Source: Hyphomicrobiales bacterium
GTDB taxonomy: Bacteria; Pseudomonadota; Alphaproteobacteria; Rhizobiales; Rhizobiaceae
Length of the DNA: 64,000 nucleotides
NCBI GenBank assembly: GCA_900466875.1
Contig: UBNQ01000022.1
Coordinates: 1 to 64,000 of the forward strand
Direction of reading: 5' to 3'
Under the pieces are notes generated by a model. It had not been told where the DNA came from, did not search any database, and saw nothing but the letters and a program-made list of their open reading frames with translations. This document shows, piece after piece, positions 37,268 to 47,282 of this stretch. The first letter of the stretch is position 1; the number at the start of each line of letters is the position of its first letter. The translations under genes were made by a program, and so were the position numbers.

Positions 37268-37539
37268 GAGGTCGCGCTCCTTGCGAGAGGTTGATCGAAG
37301 TCTCCGTGGATTTCGGGGGCAAACCCGCAGCACCGCAGCACGCGCTTTTGCACAACAATACCGGGTTTCGGGTTCAAAATTCCAGCAAAATCGGTTTTCC
37401 GCCAGGGGAATATCAGCAATTTCGCGCAGACCCTTAATCCAGCGAACAATCGGGTCGCAGCGGAAAGGCCGCGAATTATTCTGTCATCCGCGTGCAAAAC
37501 ACCTATATGGACAGAAACAGAAAAACACCGGACCGGACC

Positions 37540-37962
37540 ATGGCAGACCTTTCCCAGATCATCGACGACTTCGCCTTCCTGGACGAGTGGGAAGACCGCT
37601 ACCGCTATGTGATCGAACTCGGCAAGGCACTGCCGGAGCTTGCCGAGGAGCAGAAGTCCGCCGAAAACAAGGTGCAGGGCTGCGCCAGCCAGGTGTGGCT
37701 GGTGAGCCATGCCGAGGATGCAAGCGCCGATCCGGTGATGACCTTCAAGGGCGATTCCGATGCCCATATCGTGCGCGGGCTCGTCGCCATCGTGCTCGCC
37801 ACCTATTCCGGCAAACACGCCTCGGAGATCGTCGCCACGGATGCGATCGACATTTTCAACCAGATCGGGCTTGTCGAACACCTTTCCTCGCAGCGCGCCA
37901 ACGGACTGCGCTCGATGGTCAAGCGCATCCGCGAAGAGGCACGGGTGAAGGCTGCGGCCTGA
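37540..37962 (+). CDS. sufE: Cysteine desulfuration protein SufE
   Basis: This 140-residue protein matches SufE: DDFAFLDEWEDRYRYVIELGKALP, then the sulfur-accepting cysteine in NKVQGCASQVWL (~residue 51), and HASEIVATDAIDIFNQIGLVEHLSSQRANGLRSMVKRI. It takes persulfide sulfur from SufS for Fe-S cluster assembly. The ATG at 37540 gives the family's usual N-terminus; an ATG at 37507 is possible. No other suf genes are adjacent, as usual in rhizobia. Confidence 0.93.
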   Translation: MADLSQIIDDFAFLDEWEDRYRYVIELGKALPELAEEQKSAENKVQGCASQVWLVSHAEDASADPVMTFKGDSDAHIVRGLVAIVLATYSGKHASEIVATDAIDIFNQIGLVEHLSSQRANGLRSMVKRIREEARVKAAA

Positions 37963-38018
37963 AGCCCGACGCGATCCGGCAGTTTGGCCGTCGCGCTTCA
38001 AGCCGTTGAGCGACTGCT

Positions 38019-38921
38019 TCAGTAAACCTGCGGCATTCCGCTGGTGCCATAGGCTTCGGCAGCGGGGCGAAAATCGTCCGCGCCCCAATGATGGCCGTTG
38101 CGTCTGGCCGTTGGGCGCGGTGGCGGGGTGTAGTGGCGGGAAAGCGCCATAAGCGCGGTTCTCAGCATCAGCTTGGCCGAGCGCACCGGCCATTGACGCT
38201 CCCGCTCCACGAGTTCCAGCCCCTTTCCGAAACAGCAGACATCGGCGGCGACGCCTGCAAGCTCCGGTCCCATCGCCTCCATCGCCGTGGCAAAACGCCG
38301 GCGGGCCTCGATGGCGCTTGCGGCAATATCGGCCAAACCGCCGCGCTCGCCCTTGCCGCGCGCGGAAAGCCTCGGCTCCCAGGACGAGGTAATGCGCGGC
38401 TGCAATTGCGCGCGGGTGAAATCGTCGAGCAGCTTTTCACCCGCGCCGACCGCTTCGGGCGGAAAGAAAGGATCGCCCGCCTTGTCCTTCAGACGCGCAA
38501 GGGTCGAAAGCGGCGAATCGTCGAGATTGCGGTTCACTTTCTGGCGTGTGCCGTCCATCTCCACGGTCGTCGTGACAATATCGCCATGCTGCCCGGCAAA
38601 ACCATCCTCGCCCTCAATGCCCGCGACCGCAAGCGCGCGGCGCAGGAAGCTGCGGGCTTCGGCCGTGGCCTGCAGCCGATTTTCGGCCTTGCGAACGAGG
38701 CCGAGCGACACGGCCTGTCTCAACACCATTTCGGGATAGGCGCGTCGCTCCGCGCCAAGATGGAGAATGCCGTCCGGACCGGTTGCAACCTCCAGCCCGC
38801 CCGCCCCTGCGGTGAGCGCCTGCCGCACGAGCCGCGCGAGAATTTTTGGCGATCCGGCTTGCGGCGGCGGTGACGGCGTCTGTCTGCTCTTCCCTTGCCC
38901 GCGTCTTGAAGCGTCAGTCAT
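38019..38921 (-). CDS. DUF6456 domain protein
   Basis: This 300-residue, basic, soluble protein has a low-complexity N-terminus, a possible winged helix (LEVATGPDGILHLGAERRAYPEMVLRQAVSLGLVRKAEN), and a C-terminal helical DUF6456-like part (DDSPLSTLARLKDKAGDPFFPPEAVGAGEKLLDDFTRAQLQPRITSSW). Its ATG overlaps the upstream DnaA-like gene by 8 bases, so the two are translationally coupled. This pair is typical of Rhizobiales; function unknown. Confidence 0.72.
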   Translation of the reverse strand: MTDASRRGQGKSRQTPSPPPQAGSPKILARLVRQALTAGAGGLEVATGPDGILHLGAERRAYPEMVLRQAVSLGLVRKAENRLQATAEARSFLRRALAVAGIEGEDGFAGQHGDIVTTTVEMDGTRQKVNRNLDDSPLSTLARLKDKAGDPFFPPEAVGAGEKLLDDFTRAQLQPRITSSWEPRLSARGKGERGGLADIAASAIEARRRFATAMEAMGPELAGVAADVCCFGKGLELVERERQWPVRSAKLMLRTALMALSRHYTPPPRPTARRNGHHWGADDFRPAAEAYGTSGMPQVY

Positions 38922-39387
38922 GGCCACCCTCGCGATCGCCATCACGGCGCGAAATATCGGTCGACTGAAAGACGGCGGTCGCCATGCGCTCGATCGCCGA
39001 GACGAATTCGTCGAAGGCGGCGTCGTCGCGCCGGTCTTCCACCACATGGCAGGCATGACCGACCGTGGTGCGATCCCGGCCGAAGGCCGCGCCGATATCG
39101 CTGAACGGCATCCTGAGCGCCACATGGCAGACATACATGGCGATCTGGCGGACATGGCAGGACGGACGCCGCCGCTCGTTGCGCGCGATGACACGGTCAC
39201 TCAGAAGCGCGATCGTTTCTGCCGTGATCTGGCTGACGATGCGGCAAACGATGCGCGCCGGCAGGCTTGAAGGATAGGACGGCCTCGCATCGGCCAGCAA
39301 AGGGACGGCACCGATATTATAGGCAAGCGTGTCGGGACGGCCCGTGGTCGTCGGCACTCCCTGCTTGGTGAAAGTCTCAAAAGGCAT
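38914..39387 (-). CDS. DnaA domain IV-like DNA-binding protein
   Basis: This 157-residue protein has a C-terminal half RRRPSCHVRQIAMYVCHVALRMPFSDIGAAFGRDRTTVGHACHVVED, closely resembling the DnaA domain IV helix-turn-helix that reads DnaA boxes (compare SRQIAMYLA...IGRAFGGRDHTTVLHA). There is no AAA domain. It may compete with DnaA or act as a regulator. AAAGGAG before the ATG at 39387 is strong. It is coupled to the DUF6456 gene. Confidence 0.78.
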   Translation of the reverse strand: MPFETFTKQGVPTTTGRPDTLAYNIGAVPLLADARPSYPSSLPARIVCRIVSQITAETIALLSDRVIARNERRRPSCHVRQIAMYVCHVALRMPFSDIGAAFGRDRTTVGHACHVVEDRRDDAAFDEFVSAIERMATAVFQSTDISRRDGDREGGHD

Positions 39388-39879
39388 GACAACTCCTTTT
39401 TGAATAGGAATTAATTCATACACCTTGTGGACGATCGGGGAATGTGCGCCGACGCCGCTTTTCGCGCCAGCTTTGAAAATACTGTTCTTTTTTTGTTCTC
39501 AGAGGAAACAAATAGGATTTTTTTCCCCATCTTCATCCCCGCCCATCCGATAAAACATATCGTGAGGGGCGCCTTTGGGACTGCGGACACACAAAAGCCG
39601 GGCGGTGCCCGGCTTTTCGTGGCGCATCTCAAGATGTTGGTGGGAAAGCGACAACCGACCTAGCGCCTGGCACTCGCCGAAAACAAGCAGGCAGAGCGTC
39701 AGAGGCCATTCGGTTTGCGCCGGAAACGCTCCTGGCACAAATCATGCCGACGCACGATCGGTCAAATCCGGTCGCTTCCGGTTTCGAGCGCCGCGCAGTC
39801 AGACAGGCGAAATGCTTCGTCAGCCGGATGGCGAACGGAAATGTTTTTGGCCGGACAGAGCCCGGCCAGTTTCTGAAGA
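39388..39879. other. Intergenic region with a strong hairpin
   Basis: 492 bases with no convincing gene. The A/T-rich half next to the DnaA-like gene probably holds its promoter. A perfect terminator-like hairpin lies at 39593-39617. Confidence 0.4.
39593..39617. terminator. Bidirectional terminator hairpin
   Basis: AAAAGCCGGGC (39593-39603), loop GGT, GCCCGGCTTTT (39607-39617): perfect 11-base arms with A and T tracts, functional in either direction. On the minus strand it lies 263 bases beyond the mucR stop. Confidence 0.8.
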
Positions 39880-40311
39880 TCAGTTGCGGGCGCGCTTGCG
39901 GCGCTGGCCGAGACCCATTTCCTTCGCCAGACGCGAACGGGCTTCGGCATAGGCCGGAGCAACCATCGGATAGTCAGCCGGCAGGCCCCACTTCTCGCGA
40001 TATTCATCCGGCGTCATGTTGTAATGGGTCATCAAGTGGCGCTTCAGCGACTTGAACTTCTGACCATCCTCCAGGCAGATCAGATAATCTTCCTCGATCG
40101 ACTTTTTGATCGGTACCGGCGGCTTCGGCTTTTCAACCGCTGCAACGACCGGCGTCGGGGAGGATGTGCCGCTCAATGCGGTATGTACGTCCGAGATCAG
40201 ATTGGAAAGATCGCCAACGGGAACTACGTGGTTACTCACATAGGCGGCCACGATATCCGCTGTGAGTTCCACCAGCAGCTCGGGACCCTTGCCCAGTGCC
40301 ATATCTGTCAT
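39880..40311 (-). CDS. mucR: MucR/Ros-family transcriptional regulator
   Basis: This 143-residue protein matches rhizobial MucR/Ros along its length: [28 protein letters not shown], a flexible Pro/Lys hinge, then the zinc-finger-like domain [37 protein letters not shown] with one Cys (C-L-E-D) and H-x3-H, and a basic tail QRRKRARN. It is a global silencer of exopolysaccharide, motility and AT-rich genes that binds T-A steps. AGGAG precedes the ATG at 40311. It probably autoregulates through the AT-rich upstream region. Confidence 0.95.
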   Translation of the reverse strand: MTDMALGKGPELLVELTADIVAAYVSNHVVPVGDLSNLISDVHTALSGTSSPTPVVAAVEKPKPPVPIKKSIEEDYLICLEDGQKFKSLKRHLMTHYNMTPDEYREKWGLPADYPMVAPAYAEARSRLAKEMGLGQRRKRARN

Positions 40312-41102
40312 TTCGTGTCTCCTGTTCGACTTATATACGGAGCCTGCCGCGACCTCCGCGGCATCTTCCGTAGTCGAGCGATAGCGACGAGATTCCAACC
40401 TTCGCGCAGCGTCCATGGACAGAAGCCTACCCCTAAGCTTCCTGCGGGAAAAACGGATCGTCACCAGATGCTGCATGTAGCCTCCGCAAACCGCCTATTC
40501 GTCCAGTTCATCCGAAGCGGCCTTATCAAGACCGATCTAATTCAGATAAATACGCGGTAAAACCGTAGTCTACAACAGCATCATTGCTCTACTTCTATTC
40601 AATTATCACTACAATCAGGAAAGTCCAATTGCGAAATCTAGTAATGCCGAGTGGTTTCTCATCGAATATCGCATATTTCTGACATTTATTGCTGGCAATA
40701 AGGCGATTTTACAATCATCGCGCGCTTATAAATACCGTCTGAAAAACATTATTCATTGTTGACGGTCGGCAATTCGTTCAAAGCAAACTGATTCGCCATG
40801 GAATAACAGGCTTTCAACGGCGCAACCGCCAGAAAACGCGCGGATGCAGCGACTTTCGGCAGGACGAAACGAGCGAAGCAGAGCACCGCCGTGTCTGCGA
40901 ATTGAACACCCGCGGCCGGCCAAAGCAGCCGGGATTTGATCAATTCGGCTTCGCAGGCCAGATGCACCCTTGGGTAGATATCAGGAAAACGGCTGAGACA
41001 GATTGCCGCGACCGGCCGCTCAACCGGGGAACAAGACTGCGACACGCATCTTTATTCACGGCATTGAAGCGCCTATCTATCTGGCAAACGAAAGGAATGC
41101 TC
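40312..41102. other. Long AT-rich region between mucR and msrB
   Basis: 791 bases. Around 40560-40750 it is clearly AT-richer than the window average, as expected for MucR-bound autoregulatory DNA. A leftward ORF at 40749-41045 (98 codons) has no SD or recognisable domain and is not called. Confidence 0.45.
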
Positions 41103-41513
41103 ATGTCCTCGATCAGCACCCCAAAGACAGAAAAAAGCGACGCCGAGTGGCGGGAAGACCTGACGCCGGAACAATATTACATCCTTCGCCAGGCAGGAAC
41201 CGAACGCGCTTTTAGCGGCCCCTACTGGAATTCCAAGGAAAAGGGCATCTATAGCTGCGCCGGCTGCGGCGAAGACCTGTTCGTCTCCGACACGAAATTC
41301 GATTCCGGCTGCGGCTGGCCGAGCTATTTCGAGGCGGTGAAGCCGGATGTCGTCACCGAAATCCGCGACATGTCGCATGGCATGGTGCGCACGGAAGTGC
41401 GCTGCGCCAATTGCGGCGGACATCTGGGCCACGTCTTCCCCGACGGCCCACCGCCGACCGGCCTGCGCTACTGCATCAACGGCCATGCGATGAATTTTAC
41501 GCCGATCGGGTAA
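41103..41513 (+). CDS. msrB: Peptide-methionine (R)-S-oxide reductase MsrB
   Basis: This 136-residue protein has zinc-binding pairs CAGCGEDLF and [21 protein letters not shown], and the catalytic cysteine in [11 protein letters not shown]. It reduces methionine-R-sulfoxide in proteins with thioredoxin. AAAGGA lies six bases before the ATG at 41103, preferred over the ATG at 41097, which abuts the SD. The active-site segment reads CINGHAM where many MsrBs have CINSASL. Confidence 0.95.
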   Translation: MSSISTPKTEKSDAEWREDLTPEQYYILRQAGTERAFSGPYWNSKEKGIYSCAGCGEDLFVSDTKFDSGCGWPSYFEAVKPDVVTEIRDMSHGMVRTEVRCANCGGHLGHVFPDGPPPTGLRYCINGHAMNFTPIG

Positions 41514-41589
41514 CGGCCGAAAATACCCCAAGATCAACGACCGATGGCGGCCCTTGCAGGCCGCCATCGTGTTTCAGCCGGGAATGAGG

Positions 41590-42489
41590 TCACCATAGAA
41601 CATTGGCGACGGGCTGAAGCGGCTTTGCGGGTTTCGCCGTGCCGACCAGGTGTTCGAGATCGATCTGGATCGTGCGGCAGATGGAGGTGAGCGGAACGTC
41701 GTGTGCGCGATTTTCGAACGGATCCTGCAGGTCGGCCCCGATGCGATCCATGGCGAGCAGCATGAAACCCACGGCAGATGATGCCAGCGGCGTATAGATG
41801 GTCAGCGTATCGACCAGCCCGATCGGCAGAAGAATGCAGAAGAAGTGCACGAAGAGTGTTGGGAAATAACCGTATTCGCGCGGCAGCGGCGTGTTCTTGA
41901 TCCGCTCCATCCCGCCCTGCGCATTGCTCATATCGACCAGCAGCGTCTCGATCTGGACCCTTCGGAACGTATCGACCCATCCCTTTTTCTGCGCCTGCGA
42001 AAGCAGCTCGGCGGTGCGGTTGAGGATCGCGTTGGGAATGTTGGAGACGTCTTCCAATCTCCTGATCTCGTCATCGGGCAGGAAATTCTCGATATCCTCG
42101 AATGGCTTCTGCCGGCGCAGATGGCAACGCAGAGCGTGGACATAGGCGATCTGGCGGATGACAAGATCGTATCTCAGCTTGTCGCTTTGCGGATTGCTGT
42201 CGATCAGATGATAGACTTCCCGACCATAGGAGCGGGAGGAATTGACCATGGCGCCCCAGAGTGTGCGGGCTTCCCACCATCGGGCATAGGCGCTGTTGTT
42301 TCGAAAGCCGAGAAACAGGACGAGCGCGGAGCCGAGAAGGCTCATCGGCAGGACCGGGAGTTCTAGCCCCGGATGGGGAATATAGACATAGGCAAGGGTG
42401 ACGGCGATATCCCAGATGAAAAGCAGGGCGAGCGGCCATCCGATATAACCAAGCATCCGGTGAAGACGAGCGGACTGCGGTAGAACCAT
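41590..42489 (-). CDS. Bestrophin-family (UPF0187/YneE-like) channel
   Basis: This 299-residue protein has two N-terminal spans (IGWPLALLFIWDIAVTLAYVYI, LLGSALVLFLGFRNNSAYARWWEARTLWGAMVNSSR), where RNNSAYARWWE is a hallmark of bacterial bestrophin homologues. Later come FVHFFCILLPIGLVDTLTIYTPLASSAVGFMLLAMDRIGADLQDPFEN. Family members are cation or chloride channels of the inner membrane. Converges with msrB. Confidence 0.9.
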   Translation of the reverse strand: MVLPQSARLHRMLGYIGWPLALLFIWDIAVTLAYVYIPHPGLELPVLPMSLLGSALVLFLGFRNNSAYARWWEARTLWGAMVNSSRSYGREVYHLIDSNPQSDKLRYDLVIRQIAYVHALRCHLRRQKPFEDIENFLPDDEIRRLEDVSNIPNAILNRTAELLSQAQKKGWVDTFRRVQIETLLVDMSNAQGGMERIKNTPLPREYGYFPTLFVHFFCILLPIGLVDTLTIYTPLASSAVGFMLLAMDRIGADLQDPFENRAHDVPLTSICRTIQIDLEHLVGTAKPAKPLQPVANVLW

Positions 42490-42659
42490 ACTGAATTCTC
42501 AACCTTGTGATTGTGTCCCGAGCAGGCAGGCAGCACGGCCCGGCAAACGAGCGGGCACGGAAAGCCTACCCTGCGACACCTGCCTCGGGATTGTGGTTGG
42601 GGACCTCACGGCCGGCGGCCGTGAAGCAGTTCAGCGGGGAAAGTGACGGCCGGACGGCC

Positions 42660-43391
42660 TCAGGAATGCACGGCTCTTGTCTCTGCGCCTGTCTCAGTGC
42701 CGGCTTGCGCCCGGAATGGAACGACCTGCGGCACATCGCGGCCGGTCACCGCGACGGGGAGCGCCTGCCCGTCCTCGATCTCGATAAACCGGGAGGCCGC
42801 GCCGTCATAGATCAGCACATTGCCGGTCTCGATATCGAAAAACCAGCCATGCAGCGTCACCTCGCCCTTGGCGAGCTTGGCGGCGACCGACGGGTGGGTG
42901 CGCAGGTGATCAAGCTGGACGACGACGTTTTCCATAGCGACGGCCCGGATTTTCTCTTTCTCGTCCAATGTTTCCGGATAGGCTTCGCAGACGATGGAGT
43001 GGGCGGCGTGGCTGTGCTTCAGCCAGGCGGCGACATTCGGCATGGCGCCCAAAAGTTCGGGATGGCACAGGCCCTTCATCGCGCCGCAATCGGAATGGCC
43101 GCAGACGATGATATCGCGCACGCCGAGCGCCACGACCGCATATTCGATCGCCGAGGAGACACCGCCATTCATGGTCTGGAACGGCGGCACAATATTGCCG
43201 GCGTTGCGGCAGACGAAAAGCTCGCCGGGGCCGGACTGGGTGATGGTTTCCGGCATGACCCGGCTGTCGGCGCAGGAAATCATCAGCGCCTGCGGGCTCT
43301 GTCCCTCTCTGGCGAGCTTTTCATAGAGAGCCGAATTGTCCGGGAAAACCGCACCGCGAAAACTGGAGATGCCTTTCAAAAGGTCGCCCAT
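42660..43391 (-). CDS. Beta-class carbonic anhydrase
   Basis: This 243-residue protein has the zinc ligands Cys in LMISCADSRV (C-x-D-x-R dyad) and H-x2-C in VCGHSDCGAMKG, plus RNAGNIVPPF. It interconverts CO2 and bicarbonate in the cytoplasm. The Ala/Thr-rich C-terminal tail is longer than in some homologues. It lies 170 bases upstream of the bestrophin on the same strand. Confidence 0.93.
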   Translation of the reverse strand: MGDLLKGISSFRGAVFPDNSALYEKLAREGQSPQALMISCADSRVMPETITQSGPGELFVCRNAGNIVPPFQTMNGGVSSAIEYAVVALGVRDIIVCGHSDCGAMKGLCHPELLGAMPNVAAWLKHSHAAHSIVCEAYPETLDEKEKIRAVAMENVVVQLDHLRTHPSVAAKLAKGEVTLHGWFFDIETGNVLIYDGAASRFIEIEDGQALPVAVTGRDVPQVVPFRAQAGTETGAETRAVHS

Positions 43392-43661
43392 GGTCTGTTC
43401 CTCGTTCTAGCCGGACGTCGGACTTGATGAGGATTGCCTCAGTCCGGCGGGGTTAGGGGAGCGATCATTTCGCACCTGCGAGAAGAACACGGCAACCTGA
43501 CGCGAATTATGTCGCACCGCAGCATGAATTACGGCGCGTCATAACGTTTTCGCGAGTTTAGGTGAGACTGTATCCGAATAAATCGGTTCAATATTTCCCA
43601 GCAAAAACATAGGGCAACACTGTACCACACACGCGGATGAGCGTTTCAGGCGGCGGCGACG

Positions 43662-44534
43662 TCAGCCATCGATGACCGACACAGAAAACGCGAATGTCGC
43701 CTTTTCGCCAGCCGGCAGGATCGTCGTGTAAGGGCGCTCGGCGATCTCGGCCGAGCCGCCGGCTTGTGCCGCCGTGCCATGCCAGGGCTCGACGCAGAGG
43801 AAGGGTGCGCCGAGCTTTTGCCAGAGCGCCAGATTGGGCAAGTTTTCGAAGGTGAATTTCAGGCTCGGGCCACCTTCGGCTGCATAGGTGAGACCTGTCC
43901 CCGCGCCTTCGGCGAAGATCATCGCATCGGCTTCGAACAGGTCATGCGCGAGTGTCAGACGGCCACGGGTAAAGGGTGACGGCAGCTTGTCCTGGGTGAC
44001 AAGTCCGTCTTCCAGCCGGGTCAGGAGCGGTTCGCCGCCATTGTCGAGCGTTACCGTATGCGGCTGGCCTTCCGCCCCCGGCAGCGGCCAGAGGAAGGCC
44101 GGATGGTAACCGAGACCGAACGGCATCGGGCGCTTGTCGCGGTTTTCGACTTCAGCGGTCACGGTCAGCCGGTCGCCTTCCAGCGAATGCGTGAGCGAGA
44201 GCAGGAATTCGAAAGAATAGATGTTTCGGGTCGCCTCGGAGCTTTCGAGTTCGAAGCGGCAGGCGGAGGTGCTGGCGTCTGCAAGCTGCCACTCGGCCCT
44301 GCGGGCAAAACCGTGCTGGCCCATCTCAAAAGCTACACCGTCAACGGCAATATGGTTGTCCGGCGCCTTTCCGACGATCGGAAAAAGGATCGGTGAGCGA
44401 CCCGTCCAGAAGGTCGCATCGCCGTTCCAAAGCCAGTTACGACCATCCGTCGTCTGCAGCGACTGCATCTCGGCGCCGAGCGAGGAAACTTCGGCGACGA
44501 GTTCATCGCTGGTGATGCGGACGATATCGGACAT
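43662..44534 (-). CDS. Aldose 1-epimerase family protein (LacX-like)
   Basis: This 290-residue protein is all-beta, beginning IVRITSDELVAEVSSLGAEMQSLQ. It has GRSPILFPIVGKAPDNHIAVDGVAFEMGQHGFARRAEW (His in QHGFAR), GLGYHPAFLWPL (catalytic His region) and FLCVEPWHGTAA (catalytic Glu region). It matches the LacX/YeaD-like subgroup that mutarotates sugars. No sugar catabolic genes are adjacent. Confidence 0.88.
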   Translation of the reverse strand: MSDIVRITSDELVAEVSSLGAEMQSLQTTDGRNWLWNGDATFWTGRSPILFPIVGKAPDNHIAVDGVAFEMGQHGFARRAEWQLADASTSACRFELESSEATRNIYSFEFLLSLTHSLEGDRLTVTAEVENRDKRPMPFGLGYHPAFLWPLPGAEGQPHTVTLDNGGEPLLTRLEDGLVTQDKLPSPFTRGRLTLAHDLFEADAMIFAEGAGTGLTYAAEGGPSLKFTFENLPNLALWQKLGAPFLCVEPWHGTAAQAGGSAEIAERPYTTILPAGEKATFAFSVSVIDG

Positions 44535-44616
44535 GCGGCTGTTCCTCCGGGCAGATTGGAATCAATGCCGCATATTTGCCCGACATGCGTTGACGTTCAA
44601 TGACGGTTGATGCCGA

Positions 44617-45447
44617 TCAGTCGTCGAAATCCATGGCAAGTGTCGTTGCCTTATGTGCCTCCAGTGCCGCCAGACGGTCCTCAAGGGCGGATTTGATCGA
44701 CGAATAGGTGGAGCCGCCGAGCGCCAGGCGCAGAGGTGGATTATCCCTATCCGCATAATCGATCATAGCGTCCGCCATCTTGTCCGGATCGCCCTTGATG
44801 TCGAAACCGCCGTTGAAGACTGCGCGACGAACCTCACCAGCAGGTGTATCGCCATAAACATCCATCGGCTCCGCGATCGAAAGACCCTTGCTGAAATCGG
44901 TCCGCGTCGGGCCGGGTTCGACAATGGTGAACCTGATGCCGAACATGGCGACTTCCTTTGAAACGGCATCGACGAACCCTTCGATACCCCATTTCGTGGC
45001 GTGATAGAGCGAAAAGCTGGGATAGGTGATCTGGCCGCCCTCGGATGCGACCTGCTGGACCAGTCCGCCGCCCTGGGCGCGCAGATGCGGTAGTGCCGCA
45101 CGGATGATCTGGATCGAGCCGATCAGGTTGGTATCGATCTGGCGTCGGATTTCCTCGTCGTTGACCTCTTCGGCCGCCCCGAACAGGCCGTAGCCCGCAT
45201 TGTTGACGATGACATCGATCCGCCCGAGTTCGGCAAAGGCACGATCGACCGTTGCACGGACAGCCTCCTGATCGGTGAGGTCGAGCCGGGCCGCCCATAG
45301 CCGGTCGCCGTAGGTCTCGCGCAGATCGTCCAGCGCATCCATGCGCCGCAAGGTGGCGGCAACGCGATCGCCGCGGGCCAGAAGCTTTTCGGTTAGCAGG
45401 CGGCCGAAACCGGAAGACGTGCCGGTAATGAACCAGGTCTTGGACAT
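44617..45447 (-). CDS. Short-chain dehydrogenase/reductase
   Basis: This 276-residue classical SDR has TGTSSGFGRLLTEKLLARGDRV (TGxxxGxG cofactor loop), NNAGYG, and the active-site Ser/Tyr-x3-Lys in SFSLYHATKWGIEGF. It likely uses NADP(H), judging from the basic residues after beta-2 (ATLRRMDAL). It is divergent (123 bases) from the LysR gene at 45571, its probable regulator. Substrate unknown. Confidence 0.9.
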   Translation of the reverse strand: MSKTWFITGTSSGFGRLLTEKLLARGDRVAATLRRMDALDDLRETYGDRLWAARLDLTDQEAVRATVDRAFAELGRIDVIVNNAGYGLFGAAEEVNDEEIRRQIDTNLIGSIQIIRAALPHLRAQGGGLVQQVASEGGQITYPSFSLYHATKWGIEGFVDAVSKEVAMFGIRFTIVEPGPTRTDFSKGLSIAEPMDVYGDTPAGEVRRAVFNGGFDIKGDPDKMADAMIDYADRDNPPLRLALGGSTYSSIKSALEDRLAALEAHKATTLAMDFDD

Positions 45448-46468
45448 GATCTTGCTCCTTGTTCTTCGGCTTCGCTTGATTTTCGAAGCCTGCGTGTCTG
45501 CAGGAAAGATAGTCCTTGGAAATTCATGCTATAAGTCGTTCAATCCCGCATAACCCGGTGAAAATTTCCCATGAATGACAAGCCGACGCTCAGCGATCTT
45601 TCCGCTTTCACGACGATCATCGCGCATCGCAGCTTTCGAAAGGCGGCGGAAGAATTGGGCCTGTCGCCCTCGACGCTCAGCCATATGATGCGCGGACTGG
45701 AGGCGCGGATGGGCGTGCGGCTGCTGAACCGCACGACCCGCAGCGTCTCCCCCACACAAGCCGGGGAACGATTGGCGGCAAAGCTCGGGCCGGCCCTGCG
45801 CGAACTCGATGCGGCGCTGGAGGCAGTCGACGAGTTTCGCGGTGGGCCGAGCGGGACGGTCAGGATAAACACCAGCAATATCGTCATCCGCAGGCTGCTT
45901 GAAGACGCCGTCCCGACCTTTCTTGGCCGCTATCCGGACGTTGCTCTGGATCTGGTCAGCGACGGGCGGCTGATCGATATCGTCGCGGACGGATTCGATG
46001 CCGGGATCAGGCTTCGCGAATCCGTGCCGCAGGACATGATCGCCATCCCCTTCGGCGGCCCTGCCCGTTTCGTCACGGTCGCCTCGCCGGATTACATCGC
46101 ATCGCGCGGAGAACCCTTAACGCCGCAGGAGCTTTCTCGACACGATTGCATCCGGCTGAGGATGCCGAGCGGAAAACTCTACCGCTGGGAATTCGAGCGG
46201 CGCGGAGAAGAGACGGTGGTGGATGTCTCCGGTCCGCTGACGCTCGACGATACCGAACTGATGGTCGAGGCCGCAGCCTCCGGCCTCGGCATTGCCTATG
46301 TACTGCAGCATGTGGCGCAGGACCATCTTCGGCAAGGCAGACTGGTGGCGGTGCTTTCAGACTGGTGTCCGCAGATCGATGGGCTGTGCCTCTATTATCC
46401 GGGGTACCGGCACGTGCCGGCCGGATTGCGCGCCTTCATCGACATATTGAAGGAGATCGACGGGAAGC

Positions 46469-46879
<411 letters not shown>

Positions 46880-46967
46880 GTGGGTGTCCTTTGCTGGCGG
46901 ATTTCACGAGGGAATATAGGGCGGGTTGTCGAGAACGGAGCGCCGGAATGCGAAAATACCGGCCCGG

Positions 46968-47270
46968 TTAGGGATTTTCGGGGAAAAGAACCTTCTCGTG
47001 ATCATGCGCAACGTTGAGGATGTGCAGGATATAAACCGTCTCCTCGATGACGCGATAGAATATGGCGTAGTTTTTAAACGGCAGACGGCGAATTCCGGAA
47101 TCCTCATGTCCCGGAAGAAGCTGATAGCGAAAGGGCATATCCTTGAGGCGCAGGCAACTTTGGCCAATCTCGCGGACAAAAGTTATCGCCCGCGTCGGGT
47201 TGTCCTGCTCGATATAGGACCAGATCCTGTCGAGCTCCCGCTGAGCCTTCGGCGTGAAAACGACCTCCAC
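46968..47270 (-). CDS. parE: ParE-family toxin (RelE/ParE superfamily)
   Basis: This 100-residue protein (VVFTPKAQRELDRIWSYIEQDNPTRAITFVREIGQSCLRLKDMPFRYQLLPG, IRRLPFKNYAIFYRVIEETVYILHILNVAHDHEKV) has the ParE layout, including the final strand ILHILNVAHD. ParE toxins poison gyrase. It is 12 bases downstream of the ParD-like antitoxin on the same strand. Confidence 0.85.
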   Translation of the reverse strand: MEVVFTPKAQRELDRIWSYIEQDNPTRAITFVREIGQSCLRLKDMPFRYQLLPGHEDSGIRRLPFKNYAIFYRVIEETVYILHILNVAHDHEKVLFPENP

Positions 47271-47282
47271 GCTTGCTGTCCT

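Noticed and set aside
40749-41045. 98-codon leftward ORF upstream of msrB
   Set aside because: No SD or domain; kept only as a possible decayed gene.
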